Assembly: GCF_001577835.2 (NCBI RefSeq)
Contig: NC_029529.1
Location: 8,682,157-8,746,156, forward strand
Length of the DNA: 64,000 bases
Origin: Coturnix japonica
Lineage: Eukaryota; Chordata; Aves; Galliformes; Phasianidae
Direction: 5' to 3'
The notes below the pieces were generated by a model, which was given only the letters and a program-made list of their open reading frames with translations, made no database searches and was not told the DNA's origin. Made by a program: the position numbers and the translations under genes. Below are positions 47,501-63,200 of this stretch, in pieces (the stretch's first letter is position 1; the number at the start of each line of letters is the position of its first letter).

Positions 47501-50500
47501 TTTGAATGGCTTTTGTGTGCTTCCTCACAGCAAAGCAACCGTGCTGCAGATGATGTTAATGATGTTATCTGTGATGAAGTGTCAATCAATTAACAGTGGA
47601 TTTTATTTTATTTTTTAACTTTTTATTTTTATTTTTAATAAAATGATCTGCACTTCCAGCAATGACAGCGCAGGAAAGAAAAGTCAATTGTTTCTTTAGT
47701 TGCTTCTCTGTTCATTGGACTTTTTATGATTTATCTAATATAGTCCATCAATAGTCCAAATAGTACTGAAATGTTTGCGACATTCCTTTCTTCAGGAAAA
47801 TATTTTGGAGTTTATGGGATCATATTAGGTACAATGCCCAACTCTCTGGAGATGTTTATTTGCTCAGACTGTTTCTCATATAATATATGATTACCAAATC
47901 AAATCCATCATAATAAAACTTCTCATTCTGTATTTCTTGCAAATTTAAGAAAAAACCATCTCTTCCACAAGTTCTACATTCTTCTCCTGTTTAGAAATGT
48001 CAGGGTATAAACACAAAACAAAGTAGTAGCTTGTTTCCATTTTTGCTTTGCAGAGTGCACTGAACAAGCGGCTCCTTACATACTGGCCATGGGGAAAAAA
48101 AAATGTTGCAAGTAATTAAGATGCCAATTTTACTATTTTCAGACTTCTCACATGCAGAACATTCCTCGACATTAGCAAACTAACACCCAGTTATTGAAAA
48201 ATGAAATCTTTCTAAGAATCTGGAAAAGCCTTGAGGAATTTTCTCCATCTCTCTAGGACTAAAAACGCCAGTGTTTCTTCAGAATATTACTTAAAACTAA
48301 TGTTCTCCCTCAAGAACCTTCCACTTGCCAATTTTTTTTTTATTTTATTTTTTATTTTTCCTGTTCCTCAAAAATCAAAAGCTCGTTTTGAAAGAAATAT
48401 TACAGGAATCAAAGGGATTGCATTGAGCCAAAAGTCCTCCTTTCTCCATCCTCACTATATTCACATGGAAAGCATCTGGCGAACAAATTCATCAATAGCT
48501 TAGAAAAGCCTTTATCTATTCTCACAGGCTTAAGAAAAGTGAATAACACATATTTCATGGATTCATCGTATATCTCCTTTATGTAATTTCAGTTCTGAAA
48601 ACATAAAGAGTACAGCAGAACATCTATCATGCTCCCAGAGAACGGATGTTCCTGGCAAGGCTGCAACAAGCCCTAGTTAATAAAACAGTCATCACTTGTT
48701 GCTCAGCTCCTTCCATGAAGGCATAACAGCACATGGAGCTCACCTGAGTCCAGTTGGGTTTATTGCTCATTATTTGGTTATGCTGAATCACCTACATACA
48801 TAACCTCAGCCTGTTTGCTGCCTCAATACATTTCACTGGTCTTTGAGACTTTTAAGTGGCTGGTCTGCTGCTGAACACAGAAGAAAGGAGCAGAACTGGG
48901 TCCAGGCAGGTTCTGTGTGCATTTGCTGGGCTCTCCCTTGATTCACACTCCACAGCTTCCACATTCTTGACATTGCTAATGCTGCAAATAACAAACAGTG
49001 GACTTTGGTTCTCATTAGAGTGCCGTTATATTCAGATGTAGAGGAGAACTATGTACTAAACACAGAGGAAATGTTTTTATAGCTCCCTTATATGATGCTG
49101 AATTTTCACCATACAAGGCTTATAGAAATACCATCATTCAAAGTGAATGAGTACAACTTCTGGAGCATAGATATGAAGCATGTAAGATGGTCACATAAGA
49201 AAACTGTGAGCTGCACTGCCTTCCCTGTAACTCTATGCAAACTCCATGATTGCTTTAATCAAATCAGCACTGTTATATAGAACATTCATCACTGAATAAA
49301 TGCAAATATTTATACAATGGGGTTTAAGTGGGAAATATTCAGGATGATTCTCTGCAAGGAAAACATTCATTTTCAATTAATTGATCACTGTAAAGGTAAA
49401 ACTGAAAGCTGGCTGTTAGAATTTGAGTGCTCAGCAGACCTTGGGGTACCTAATTCCTCTCTGGACTTCCAGAATCAAATTCCCCTCAGAGTGAAAACTT
49501 AACCTTAAAGCAGCATTAAATGTCTAATTAGAATCCTGTGTATAATAAGCCCCCAATTTTCTGTTTATAGATTTCTTAGTATTTAGCTTCTTTCAGTGAT
49601 ACAAATCCTCTAATGCTGTTTTTCACATAAAAGCACCAGAGTTCTGCTTTCTCACTCCTCCTGCAAATACATAGGATGTACATACAAGATCAAAAAAGAT
49701 CAGCCTATTTTGTGCGTGTGTGTGCTGTGTTCTTGTCAAACACACCGTATGAACCATTGCAATGTATTCTTTGGCACATGCAGAGTCTCAGAAGTTATTT
49801 TAAAACTGTGAAAGAAGTTAAAACAAGTTTGCAAATGATTCAGACTTTGTGGAGAGCTCTTGGGAACACTTTCTTGGCTGTGCTACAGTTCAGAACTGGG
49901 AAGGGAAATGAGAGGGAAGGACAGCATTATTTGCAGGTGGTTTCAAGTTTTTAACAGTATCAAAGTGCATTTTACAGGCCTTTGTATTTGTCTTTTAAGA
50001 TTTTACATGTCTTGAAAACTTACATAGCTCAGCCTTACATCATGCAGCATCAAAAGGAAATAGTGGCACATTACCAAATAAAAGTCATCTCCTGCATGGT
50101 ATGAGCCACTAAGTTTCCAGGATGAGACTTTCCGCAGGAAGGCAAAAGAGAAGATTTCATTTGTCCACATTTCTACTTCTGATTTATAATAAGGGCTAAA
50201 ATTTGTTTTGAAGAGTATTGCTGGGAATGCAGTGCAGGTCTGTGGAAGCTGTCATGCTAATGATATTACATTGTGTTTGGCAGCCCTCACTGCCTTGCCA
50301 CATATTCTTCACAGCTGCAATTCCATTTTAGTCATTGCACAGAGCTTCTTTTAGGGAACCATCAGACCCTGAGGATGCTGATGTTAACAGCTATCAACAG
50401 ATACACAGAAAAACAACTACAACTAAAGTTTCCTTTTCCTGAGGTGGATGACTCGACTCTTCCTATAGACAGCTGCTATTTGAGATGGAGCATGTTACCA

Positions 50501-51200
50501 TTCTAATACCATGCTAATAGGTGTGACTTTTTAATCAACAGTCACACACCAGAGACAAGACTCATTGCCTCTCCAATGATCTGGCTTACACACAGGAGTG
50601 CAACAGGTTTTCTGCCACGTTCTTTTGCTTTTTTTCCTTCCACTTGACTTATCTTCCCATCTTTGCATTCAATTAGTACTACAGTTTAACTTGAAATGGA
50701 CAAAACATGTACTACCAGATTACTTTTCCATGGTGAGATTTGGATCTTTTTTCAAGATAAATAGACAAATCTTAGTGACAACTTCTATTGCTGCATGGAG
50801 AAATTCCGAGAGCTGCTTGTCATCTGTTGGCTGGACAAGCAGAAACAAATCCCAGACATTAAAAAAAATAAAAATAAAAAAAATCCTCTTTCAGTTGGAT
50901 AAAAACAAGATTTAGAGACTTCGGGCTGAGCTGAGATACAATGGGCTACTGCATCTGCCTGTTCTCACTGGTTCTTTATTACTGTGTCTTTTAAAATGAA
51001 AAATATTACAGCATTCCACTTCTTTCATGAAGCATTGTTGAATTTCAAAACAATGAACATCACAGCTTTAGAAAACAACAAGTGACTCTGTGCTTAAAGC
51101 TGGGCAGAAACTTAAACTAGATGGCAGTATTATGATTAAGCATCAGAAAATTCAGAATTGAGGTTGTTTCACAGCTGCCAGGAGAACATTAGAACACAAT
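44501..51200. other. gene-free intergenic stretch
   Basis: AT-rich. Open frames up to 114 codons (44874-45218, plus strand) lack splice context and family resemblance. An AT-rich simple tract of TTTTA/ATTTT units lies at 47601-47643. Confidence 0.6.
47601..47643 (+). repeat. TTTTA/ATTTT low-complexity tract
   Basis: An almost pure A/T tract with repeated TTTTATTTT units. Confidence 0.9.
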
Positions 51201-54200
51201 CTGCAACCTTCTCAGTTAGTGAGAAGTGTAGCCATAAGGCTGACTATGCCAACAAAGCAGCAGGTGCATTCAGATTGATAATGTCCAAGCTTTAATAACA
51301 CAAAAGGAGATCCGAACTTCATTTTTACCATATTGAATGCTCTGAAATGACATGCTCAGACTGAGTGCTGGCCCATCACATCTGTACACGATAACATCCC
51401 AGGAGGGTTTTGACCATCTTTTCCCTTTGCAGCTCACAGTTCACTTCAAGTAAGTTTCCAACTATAAAATGTATTAGAATTTTCCAGACATAAAGTTGTG
51501 TCATGTTGTTAATTCAGAATACAACCAGAATCAACCCTTTCTCAAGCAACAGTGCATGTACATTTCTCAACCACCCATTAAAAGTAAATTCACTCTTACC
51601 ATATTCCCATTGACAAAAGCTGCTCACAAGCTGACTGTTACTAGATATGCAATAGTTAGGTGAGAAACATAGCAAACATTCAGTATTTTAAGGATATGAC
51701 TCATGATGAAGCAGTGAGTCAGTAAACGCCAGTAGAAAGTTTCAGGCAAAAGAATCTCCATCAGCATATTACCGCTATGCTTGTATGCAAATCCTGACAG
51801 CACACAATTTAACCAAAGTCTCAAGAAATCAGCCTCCTAAGTCTTTTACTTTTCAACAGGAAATACCTCAAGTCAAAGTTATTAAAATAATGTACATGCA
51901 TTAGAAGAATAAAGCATCTCCCACTATCTATACTGACAAGCTGTGATGACAAGCTTTCTTCTTTTGCAGACAAATCCTATAATCTAATACTTCTGCTATC
52001 TTAACTTCACCACATCAGAAGTTGTGTTGCTAGCAAAGCAAGGGCAGTGGCAACTGGTATTAATGGAAATGGACAAACAACATAAGCCTTCAATGAGGAT
52101 ATTCACAGACATCCTAAGAGGAATCCAGCAAAGAGGGATCAATCACAAGCTTCCTATTGTAGTGTTCTGATCATAAAGAAGTTTTACCCACATAATAGTA
52201 GCACTTATAACAGACCACAGTGTTAGACTTAGAGGAAAAGCTAAACAATGACAGTCATGTCACCCAATGCACCCAGTGATAAAGAGCACTATTAGATTAA
52301 ATTTGGATTTACTTTCAGAGTGACACTACTGTCTTTGTAAGTTCAAAGGAGCCCCACAAGTTAATATTAAAACAAAAGCTACCACCAGCATCCTGCTACC
52401 TATGCACAACATGCCCAATGTCACTTACTTCATGCAGTGTCCAACTGCACCTCTTCCTACCATGCCAGAAAGGTGTAGGGCTCCCCTAAGTCCCACCTTA
52501 CAATCTCCAGGAGTGCTCCCTTTCAATCCAATGGGTTATACCTCTTAAGAGGAATGCACAGGAAACTTAACTTGCATTATCAGCAGTAATATACACAAAA
52601 AAGTACAGCTAATCTTGTTACTACATACTTAGGGAAACTGCAGGATATTGTGAGAGTTCTTTTTCTATTGTAAATACAGACACCGAAATACAACATAGAA
52701 AAAGAAAAGTTGCCATTTTGAGGATTTCAATCTGTAGCCAGAGAGCTTTTCTTTCACATTGGGATGCTTGTTATATTTAGTACCAAGTTTGCTTGCAGGG
52801 AACAATGCAAAATCCAATCCAGGACGTTAGGAATAATTTCCTATAAATGTGGATAGATCCTTGTCAGTCATCTCTGTTTATAGATGGGTTGGGTCTTGAA
52901 AAAAGAAAAACACATTAAGATTAATTGCATCTGGCTGTATCTCAGTCACTCATGTGCTTCCTCTCTTCTTTGAAAGTCAGTGCAGTCTTGTCTACGTTGG
53001 TTCTGTCCACAGAGATATCCCTCCCACAACCCCAGTACACAGCAGAGATTTGCATTCCTACAGACTATCTTTAATTCTGAAAATATACATTCAGTCCAGA
53101 GAGGAAAAATGAAACTGGGTGCCTAGACTGATATGAAGATCATCACCGAATGCACAACTGCAGGCAAAGAACAGTGTGTTGTTTGCTTCCTACTTACAAC
53201 AGGTTTTATCCACTTGACATGCATTTAAATTACTGGATAAGCTTGAAATTAGAGGACAAGCAAAAAAACCTTAATAATAAGAGATAAAGGAAGAGATAGA
53301 AAATGCAAATAACCCTCCCTAACCATCCTCCTTACCACTCACCAGGCTACTCCTGTTTGATCTTGCCTTGAGGTGTCATTAATAGATATTACATGGAGAG
53401 ATACTATATGGGGGTATGAACACTTACATACAGTTTGATGGAAGAACAGGCTTATTTCCTGAGCGACCTCACTCAATAGATCTCCTACTACCACTAACTC
53501 TTTCAGACCTTCCAACTAGACTCTCCTCCTACCAATTCTCCTTTATGAAGTCTCAAATAGATGAAGTTGAATTGCATACACTGTCTCAGAATTAGGAAAA
53601 AGTATCTCATCATCTGCTGAGTTTATTCTAGCAAAACAGAGGGTAACATTCTGATTACAAAATAGGAAATAAAGTTATCAAAACCAAAACAAAAAGTAAG
53701 ACTCAAAACATAACTTGAAACATCTGCCTGAAGCATTTTCTGAGTCATGTCCCAGAAGTAGATATGGGAGATTTAACTTAGTTGTACTGAATCCTGAGTT
53801 CTCAGGAGACATGGAAGACAAACTTTAACCAGGATTTCATAGTGTTTCCATTTGATAATCAACACACCTCTGTTATGCAATTGTATCACTTGGTGGAAGA
53901 GTACGTCTAAAGCTATTTACTAGTTTTCTAATCAACAATGTCAATTAGAAATGTTTCAATATTTCTAATGTCCCTACACTTAAATAAATACCTACATGAA
54001 CAGTAGTTTTATACAGAATAAACCTCGCAAAAGACAGGAAGAAATATTTGGATGTACTGATCTCATAGCCATTACATTCTTCAGTAAGACACAAAGAAAT
54101 TCACTGTGTTCTTGTCAGTACACCACAGCCTCTACCTTTGACAGTCCAAAAGTACACGACTGGATAGTTTTTAAAAACAGTATTGGGGAAATGAGATCTA

Positions 54201-57200
54201 GCTGCTGGTTGCAGTATGAGAACTATGTTCTACAACTACATGCTAGAAAAGAGACAGGAGTGAGACATCATTTCCTGAGTGGAGGTGGAACAGGACAGAT
54301 GGAAGACACTAAGAGTCCGCAGAGAGAGATCATATAAAGAACAAAGTGGCTCACAGTTCTGATAAAGAAAAGAACATTCTTTCTTACCCAGTCAATGAAA
54401 ATTATTACATTTAATATAGGCCATTAATCTTCCCACATGCCCTAGAGACCTAAGTGAGTCTATGCACACTGTTCTGATGTTTCTGACAGCAACCAATTAA
54501 TCTTAATGAGAGGGAGTACTGAGTTTGGAGGTGCTATCTCACTGCACTGCAATTTGTTTTCACTGTCGGTTGAATTTTCCTTTATAACACGGAGGCTATG
54601 AACGTTTCATTTATTTTGACAATGCAATCACATCACAAGGGGACAAGAGAGTGGGGTAGGGAGAGAAGGACTGGATCTTTCTGGCTGACAGCAATAGTAC
54701 ATACTAAGATGTTTCCAGAGACCTTGGACTTTGCATTTGCACTGACAAAAAGCTTTCTGGGTAATTACTGTGAGTAACTGGAGTGACTTTTAACTATTAG
54801 TTTGATCACAGTTCCTTTGTAGAGAAAACACTTTATTAATTTATGTTTAAATTTCTTCTTTAAACGAGGTAAAACATTAAAAACTTTGCTAGTAATTATC
54901 ACACTTACAGAAGCTTTTTCCATAGGCAGTATTACAAGTTTCTATCTTCCTCCTTATGTAGAAAAATGGTAGATATCCAAACATCATAATGAAGGAGGCA
55001 TTTATTATAAGGCAGACAACTTCTTTTATTAGGCTGTAAAGCAGGCAGGACTTGTCAGAATCCCTCTTGCAGCTGGTAACAGGACTGCTGGATAGAAGCA
55101 CAAACACAGTAGGCTCCCTGTTTCCATTGCACAGTCTTCATTTCATTAGCTGGCACACTTCCAGTTGCCTGTGTCTTTAAGCAAAGACTTCCTGGGGCTT
55201 TGCGGGTCAATACAGACATTCTCAGCTTCTGATATTTTTTATTTTTTATTTTTCCTGGAAGTCCAGCCAAAAATCCTAAGTCAAAAGGCTCAGGCAATGA
55301 CTTGATTGCAAAACAATCTTGAGTGCATGAACCTAACTGGCACCATCTCTGTTCCACCAGCAATCCCCTGTTAACCGCCACTACTAAGTCCTAGATGCTT
55401 TCCTTGGCAGCCAAACTCCTTCCACACCCACACAGAAGTGGAATGTAGCCTTTTAGCTTGAGGCTTTGGTACTCTACAGCATTGTGAAGATGCAGAAGTG
55501 GAACTAACACTGTAAAGGCATGGCTGTACTGAAGTTTCCTACATTTTTACTCATTCCAAGTATTGCTCTTATTAATAATGAACTGCAAAGAAACATTAAC
55601 TCTGTAACACCAGCTGCCTGCTTCCTTTAATCAGCAATAGGTTTAATTATTTTAATATGCAAACAAAGTCAGTTAAGCCCCCCTACTTCTTCCCCTCTCC
55701 AGCACTGTCTCCTTCACAGTAAAATTAAATGCCTTTAGTCACAATCTCACTTGGTTTTCAAGGCTGCTGTGCAATGAAGATTACTTATTGATTACTTCTG
55801 TTTCCCTCTATCTCCTAGATTGTTTGAACACTAAACATTGGTTTCATGTTAACATGTGAAAATTTAGTAATGATTTCAATTGGCCTGGACTGAGCTCTGA
55901 AAATAATCAGCATAGGTCACAGTACTGCCCAAAAGCAATAGAAATGTGGATTAAGAACCAGCAGAATCTGTGCTGTTGGTACTTGAATGCATTCAGGTTG
56001 GACAATAGACTACCAGTAATTTCTGTGTAATTCTTTGTACTGATCTCTCCTGGGAAGTGATGATGAAATTTGAGAAGTGCTCAGGCTTGTTTCAAAAACA
56101 ACATCAAGAGTTTCTCAACATAATCCATGCATCTGCATAATGAACTTAAACCATTCACCGGCTGGTCAATTTACAGCAGTAAACGGAAATAAAGATCCAA
56201 CTTTGAAACCTCAAAGTTGCTTTTACTTTTCCTTCCTTAAGTACGCATGGAGGCAGAAACATTTTATTTTTGCATTATATTTGTTGTCTTAAAAAACATG
56301 AACTGCTTTTATTTTAAATAACTGCAGAGTTTCAAGAGAACCTGTTAGGGGAACTTTAACTAGGGAATTTAGAACAGAAGAGTTGTGAAAATTCCCAGGC
56401 TCACATAGTCACACTGTCCAGAAGGAAATAAAAGCAGAAGACTAAAAACTGTGTAAGTTATTTCTCTGCTCTAATGCATTGTTGATGTATCTAATATTGA
56501 GAAGATCTTCCTGATGTTTCTCCATAAGTTACTGGAAAAGGCAAATGAAGGCATTCACTACTGTGGGAAAGCACTCTCCTAGACTAGTCACCTTTACTGG
56601 ATTAATTTCATCATTAATAAGCATGTGTCCTACTTGTGATTTAGTAGAAGGTTTGAATCGATTACATTTTCCTGAAAACTGAAATGGAATTCCACCAAAA
56701 TATTCTCTTTCTCCTGTAAGTTGAAAGGCAAATAAGCCACAAACTGGAGCTAAAAGAACTGTTGCAGTGTGGGACTGGTCATGGATGGTCTCTACTTTCA
56801 CCCACCTCTGTAGCATAAATGCACAGTCAAGACATATGAAACAAGCCATATCCTTGTGTGTTATCCTTGTGAAGGAGCTGGGATAGACTACATTTAATGA
56901 GCAGCAGATTTTATTTTAAACCCTTTTTGCACAGAATGCAAAGCCTTGAATGTTTTCCAGGAGTGTGGATTGTGCTGACTTTAGTGCTCAGAGCAATAAA
57001 CACAGCTGTGCTTGACTGACTAACAAATGTGGATATGCAATTCTGCTACCCATTCACAACAGAGCAGTCAAAATTCACTGTCTACCTCATCAATAAAAGT
57101 AATGACACTGTAACTGCAGCCATTATATATGGCCACCTGTGCTTCAAATGTGAATGAAGATTGGTCCTTTTGCTTACAATATTGTACTTGAGTGTCTTTC

Positions 57201-60200
57201 TGTGGGGGTGTTTCTTTTATTTATAATAGTAGTTTCTTAGACTAGCAGCCAAGGTTCCAAATAGTTCCCATTACACAGATGACTAATAATCAAGGTGCTC
57301 CTCACTGAATTGTGCAATTCTCCCATAATGTCATTCCCCTACGCTCAGGAGACACAGAGCAAGCCACTTTGCATCATCAGCAGACAGCCTGGGAAAATAC
57401 TGTTTGCCTGTCATCTTAGTACTTAAATTAAAAAAAGTCTGCAAACTCTAACGCCTCTAGGGATGTTAAATTTAGCTAAAAATCTAAATGTTAAATTACA
57501 CCAAATTGGAATGCATAACAGCATCTCCAAGTAAGATGCTGTGACGAAGGATATGGTAATGGCAAAACAAGTAAATAAATAACTAAAAGTTAAGCTGTAC
57601 CCAATCTAGGCAGTTTAAAGCTGAGTTGGGGAAACAAGTTATGCCAATCCAGAGGGAGGAATTACCCATTTGCCTCATTTTGCTCTCCCACTTTTATGTC
57701 TAGGCAATACCAATGCCAAAGAAAATACTCAGCTATAGCTGTCCACAGTCCTAGTATCATTGCTCACTGGAAAATATTAAATAGATCACAGCTCAACTGG
57801 AGCAAAAGGAGATTAGCCAGGAACAGGGATTGTGGTAGCTCCCTCTGAAATCAGTTTGGATCTTATTGTAACTATTTCTTATCAAACCATCAGCCAGAGG
57901 AAAAAAACAAATTTGTTTCAGGAAAGAGATGCATTCTAGGTATGGGCGCTGTCTCCTCTTGTTTATATCCACTTGTGCTGTAGATAGTCAGGCAGAGGAC
58001 ATTTGCCTTTTGCTGTATACAACACTCTGCTTTTCCAATTGTATGTGCTTAGCTTGCAAGTGTGAGAACAATATGTGGAATTCAGGTTCAGATATTTCCC
58101 AGCCTTATCCTGTATGAAAACTTGTTGTGTCTCTCCTTTTTATTAATCTAGAGAAGTTTTGAGATTTTATACTATGATTGAAAAAAAAACATGGCATGGA
58201 CTGAACAACACTAATCACTACCTACTTCATCATCCCTGAAATCCAGTAGAGCTCACAACATCCTCAAGATAAGGAAGGGTGACTTTGTTTTGACTGGGAA
58301 GAAATTTCCTTCCAGTAAAGCCCCCTATAAAATCTGTAAATGAGTGCTGCCTCAAAAGACTGTTTACTTTGCTTCTTGGAAATTAGCAGCTATGTTGAAC
58401 TTGATACACGGACCAATGGAGAAATATAAGTAATTACATTTCTATTCTGATTGTAAAATACTCAAGTGCAGCTGTGAAATCCAGAAGAGTCCAAAATCAT
58501 GACCTGGCTGTTACTGTGAGGCTGCAATTGCAGCCTGTTTACTTTGATTTTCCTTTGTCCAAAATACATAATTCTTGTTTATGGTATCTGTCAGTCTTCC
58601 ATGCAAAAATCAACCCTGGATCTGGAAAACCCACCAAAGTAAAGTTTTCATTTGATGTGGCTGCCTCTTGGGAATGAAAGTGAAGCCATGTGATTGAGTT
58701 TCAAGGAGTTCTTTTCCAAAGCTAACTGGCTTTGATGACTGTGGCAGAAGACTGCCCTGGAGGGGTCTGCAGCAGGACTTAGTTGAGACTGTGGTACCAA
58801 AACACACCAGATTGCCTGTAACAGTAGTGGAAAGACATTGCCATCAGGATCTCCACCCTTAGTGTACTTTCAAAACTTTTTATTGCATAACCCAGGGAAA
58901 AAAAAAAAAAAAGAGGCTTGTGATGCAACACCTGCAACACCAACATTCTAATAATGCCTCCCATCAAATGTTCTGTATTAGCATGCTGGCAGAATGGGAA
59001 GAACTGAACCACCTGTTTTTTTGTGTAAAACATCATTTTCCACTAAATCAGTGATCAACATCAGAGTAAGATCAAACATTCTCACATTTATCAACAACAC
59101 AGGTTTCCCTTCCCTCTATATGCTCTCAGTGTACTTTGTGTGCCACCTGAAGACCTGGCCATTACTTAAACATCGGGGCCAGAAAACTCTCAAATGTTCC
59201 TGCTCTATCTAGTACTTGCCTAGAATCAGCAACTACCGGACCACTGACATCTTTATGTGTCACATGCTTCTAATAAATAAATAAATTAGGCTCACAAACT
59301 TGAAGCTATATGGATGCCCTCCCACTCCAAAGCTTCCAAAACTGACTATGTTAATGGACTACATTAGAATTACTAATTTTAATTATTCTTTATATAGATG
59401 CATGTTGAAATACTGATCTCGGCTCAGGAAGAAACACTGTCCATTTTCTCCATGTTCTGGAGCTACTACTGCCTTGATCAAAGCGGTGCAGATGCAAGCC
59501 CCAAATGAGGTGAAACAAGCAAACAAAAATCATGCTGATGCACATGCAAGGCTGAACGTGAATCTCATCACCTATGAAGAAGGATAAACCCATGAAGCAT
59601 GAAGTAATCAGTCTCACTTTGCCTTCAAGGGAAGAACTCAAGTGCATTAGCATCTGGAGTTATCTCCGAGAAGCTTGTAATTTGCACTGCATAACATTTT
59701 GATATTCTGAGGATCAATATGCCATAAATTATCTATGCAGAAGATGCTGAGTAATGATAGATCTACAATCTTTAGAGCCTTTCATATAAATTTCTCCTTC
59801 AAATATCCTGTTGGCAGAGCTTTCCCCCCGTGGTGGCTGAAATCAGCAGATGTAAGGAGGGCATATCTGCAACCTGATCTAAGACAGGACCTTTCATGTT
59901 CCGTGGGTGGGCCTCAGCAGCGTCTGTTTCTAACAAACTAGACAGCACTAGATAAACAGTTCTAAACTGGAAATGTTGAGGCAGCTAAGTCAGAATGCCA
60001 AACAGTGCAAATCCTATGTAAGTCTAAATCCAGCAGTTGTGCCTTTTGCTTTCTGTCCTCCTGCCATTTCTAACTTTGGCTGACAGTGTTTCCTTTGGGA
60101 ATCCAGAAAAAACACACAAATCCCAGCTGTGGTGATGCACTTCCTCTTGGTTAAACAGGCAAAGAGAACTAGATCCACTTCCTTACCACTGATGAAAATC

Positions 60201-63200
60201 CAGAGGAACTCCTCTAGATTACATTAGTTAATAGGTAGAGGTGATACAGTATAAGTAAAAATCCACTCCATGGCTTTATTTATAACAAGACTCAGACTTG
60301 TAGGAGATACTCTTAGACATCAGGGAGACAAAACTTAACAGCAATAACAGCTGATTACAGCCCGAGGTCTGTAAGGTACAACAATTTGCTGAATGTCACA
60401 ACATGTTTAAACTCATTTCTTTTTGGAATTCTCACAGAGGAAAACCATTTAGTATTTGTTTGAAGTGTGTAATTTAATTCTTGTTGTCGTCCTCCCCCCC
60501 CTCCTTTTTTGAGTTTTCTATAGAAAGGTATGCAAAATTCTATCTGCTTGATCATATTAACTGCTGCTTTCATCAATGAATAATCTTATAAAATATTTGG
60601 GATACTCAATAGATATAAGTAATATCAAGCTGATATTTGATCATGGCTCCATCTTACCTACCCACTTTATTTTAAAAGTTAAACATGAGCTGAAGAAAAT
60701 AACCTGTTCTACATGGGTTAGTTCAAAGTATTTTGTAATTAGTTCTCCAAAGAAGAGTGAAACAAAAATGAAAGACATCCTAAGAGCCAGACTCATTGAA
60801 GATGATATTCTGGCCCAGATTTCAAGAGGAACAAATTTAAATAGCCTCTCTACAACAAAGAGATAATGCTTGTTTTTGGAACCATTATAGATTCACGATG
60901 CAAGAGTAAAAATGTGCTTAGTCCTGAAAACCAGGGATTGACAGACTACACTAGGTGGCACTGCTACACATGGCTTAAGTTTCTCTATTGTGGGTTCAAA
61001 TTAAGCTTCGTTTTTTAACAAATACCTGCATTAAGTTTATAAGGGAAGTGTTCTAAAGGAACTTTGGCAAGTAGCAAGGAAGTTCACTTTGCTCTTTGCA
61101 CTCATGAAGCCTCTAATTGTTTCTGCAAACTACATAACAAGACATGGGCGTCATTACAGAAAACTGAAATGAATAGCTAGAACCATACATGCAAAAAGGA
61201 AAAGCAAGAGTAATGGCTCTATATGATTTTTGTGCCACAACTAGCAAGTCTGCTGTTCAGAATCCTGTAATACTATCTGCTATATTAAATGGGACCATAT
61301 CTTGAGCTATGCTCACATCTTGTTAACGAGTACACTTGGAGCTCACTGCATGTAAAGTTAAGGCATCACCACTTTGGTACATCCCTTCTCCTTTCAGCGT
61401 AAATATCAGGTTCTATGCATCTAAAGACGCCACCCAGAGTTTAAGATGACAAGATTGTTTGGCAGTCCTGCAACCCAGGAAGCAACAAACTGAAAGCAGA
61501 CATTCCTGCTCAAGTCACCTTTTAATACCCTTTAGTTTTCATTCATTTCAAGTGTGTGACTTTGTCTTGATCCGGGATAGAGGAAAAAATTCATTGTCTT
61601 ATGGAAAACTGCAAAATGGAAATGCTGAAATCTATAAAGCAGCTCTTTGGCAGGTCCTCCGGGCAGTGAGTCTAAAACTATTCCAACCAATTGCATCTTT
61701 CTTGGAAAGCAGAAAGAATCAAGAAGTCCTATATTATCAAGCATATTCTACCATTTGACTTCAATTAAGAGGAAAAACTGCAATCACTGTTACCTTTTTG
61801 AACTTGGAAACTCGCACTGTAAGAAAATGTTGGCACCTTCAGGGTCTGATTGTGTGACAGAGTCCAAAGGTACAGAATTAAACTCTGAAGGCATCATATT
61901 TCATTCCTTAAGATGATGCCAGGCAATTGCATACCAGCCTGTTCTCTTTGCATCCACGCAGATACAACAGAGGTGCTATGTATTTTTTTTTTAATGGATG
62001 ACATGAGAGGAAACAGATGTCTGTGATAGACTACTCCAGAATGCCAAATGGTCTGAGAGGCTGAATGCTTAGGGGTAAGGTAAAACATGAATTTGGCTGA
62101 TCTGTTCAGGACAGGTACTCTGTCCTCATTCCATCCTTATTTGACAAGCAAATGGCTGGCAAACATCAGGCATATGCTAGGGATGGCAGTACAGGAATCT
62201 GAACGAGGGGAGTTGCCTATGCAGTACACAGTCTCAGTTGAGTCCTGGAGGATGTTTAATAGATAAGAAATGAAACAAATTCAGTAGGACAGAGGAAGAT
62301 CTGCAAGTTGGGAGGCAACACTGTCAGCAGAACTGCAAACCAAGACCTGAGGGTAGCCACATTCTCTGGTCAGAGGGACATCTAAGGACAGCTCTCTCGC
62401 TCAAGCAGTAGGAATTCTTCCTTGGAAAAAAATGCCAAGTGTATATTTTGTTCCCACAAAATTATTTGAATTTTCACAAGTCAGTGTTTTCCCTCCTGTA
62501 CATTATGTAAAGCAGTCATTTTAGGTAAAGCCATTAGCAAAATTCCCCATATTAATATACCACCACAGGTTCAAGGTCTGAAAAGCAGTAATGCATTCTT
62601 CAAGATATCAAAGAAACAAACTCCAGTAATTCTTTGTGTTGCATATAAAATTACATACCACTTACAAGAAGTGTTTTATTTATTTTCATCTACTGGTTGA
62701 ACCCACACGGATGGCTTCCTCACATTCATGAAAAGCAAGACTACATAGCAGTATGTGAATAAATGTTCACTTATGAAAAGAGAAAGAAAATCTTTCAATG
62801 GCAGAGGAAAGGAGAGAATGAGGGGAGACAGGACACAAATAACCCAGAAATCACAAAAAAGACCAATTAAAATGTTTGCTGTCCTCAACCCCATTAGCAC
62901 AACAAAACATTTTCTAAAACTGGGAACCTGTTTGCATCACAAGTAAGCACTACAACTCTACCACTACCATTCTGGATATGTAGAAAACAGTAATACAGTA
63001 AGTTTACAAAGCAGCAACTCTGTCTTTGGAAGGGTGGAGAGGGATCCAGATTCTAAAGGAGTCTATGATCTTTACAGTTAGCCATTAGGAGAAAATAAAA
63101 ACACAGCATTCCAATGGCACAAGCTCTTCTTTCTTCATTATGGATTTAATTATTCAGTATAGAATAATACAGGGGCAGATGGGGCTTCCTTCACCATAGG

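Noticed and set aside
53996-54337. 113-codon plus-strand open frame
   Set aside because: Chance length; biased composition and no recognisable motif.
51201-54400. Possible old transposon or LTR element in the slightly different-looking sequence here
   Set aside because: No terminal repeats, primer site or recognisable coding remains were found.
56529-56849. 106-codon minus-strand open frame beginning MACFICLDC
   Set aside because: Looks somewhat protein-like, but a length of about 100 codons is expected by chance in this much sequence, and there is no promoter, splice or family support.
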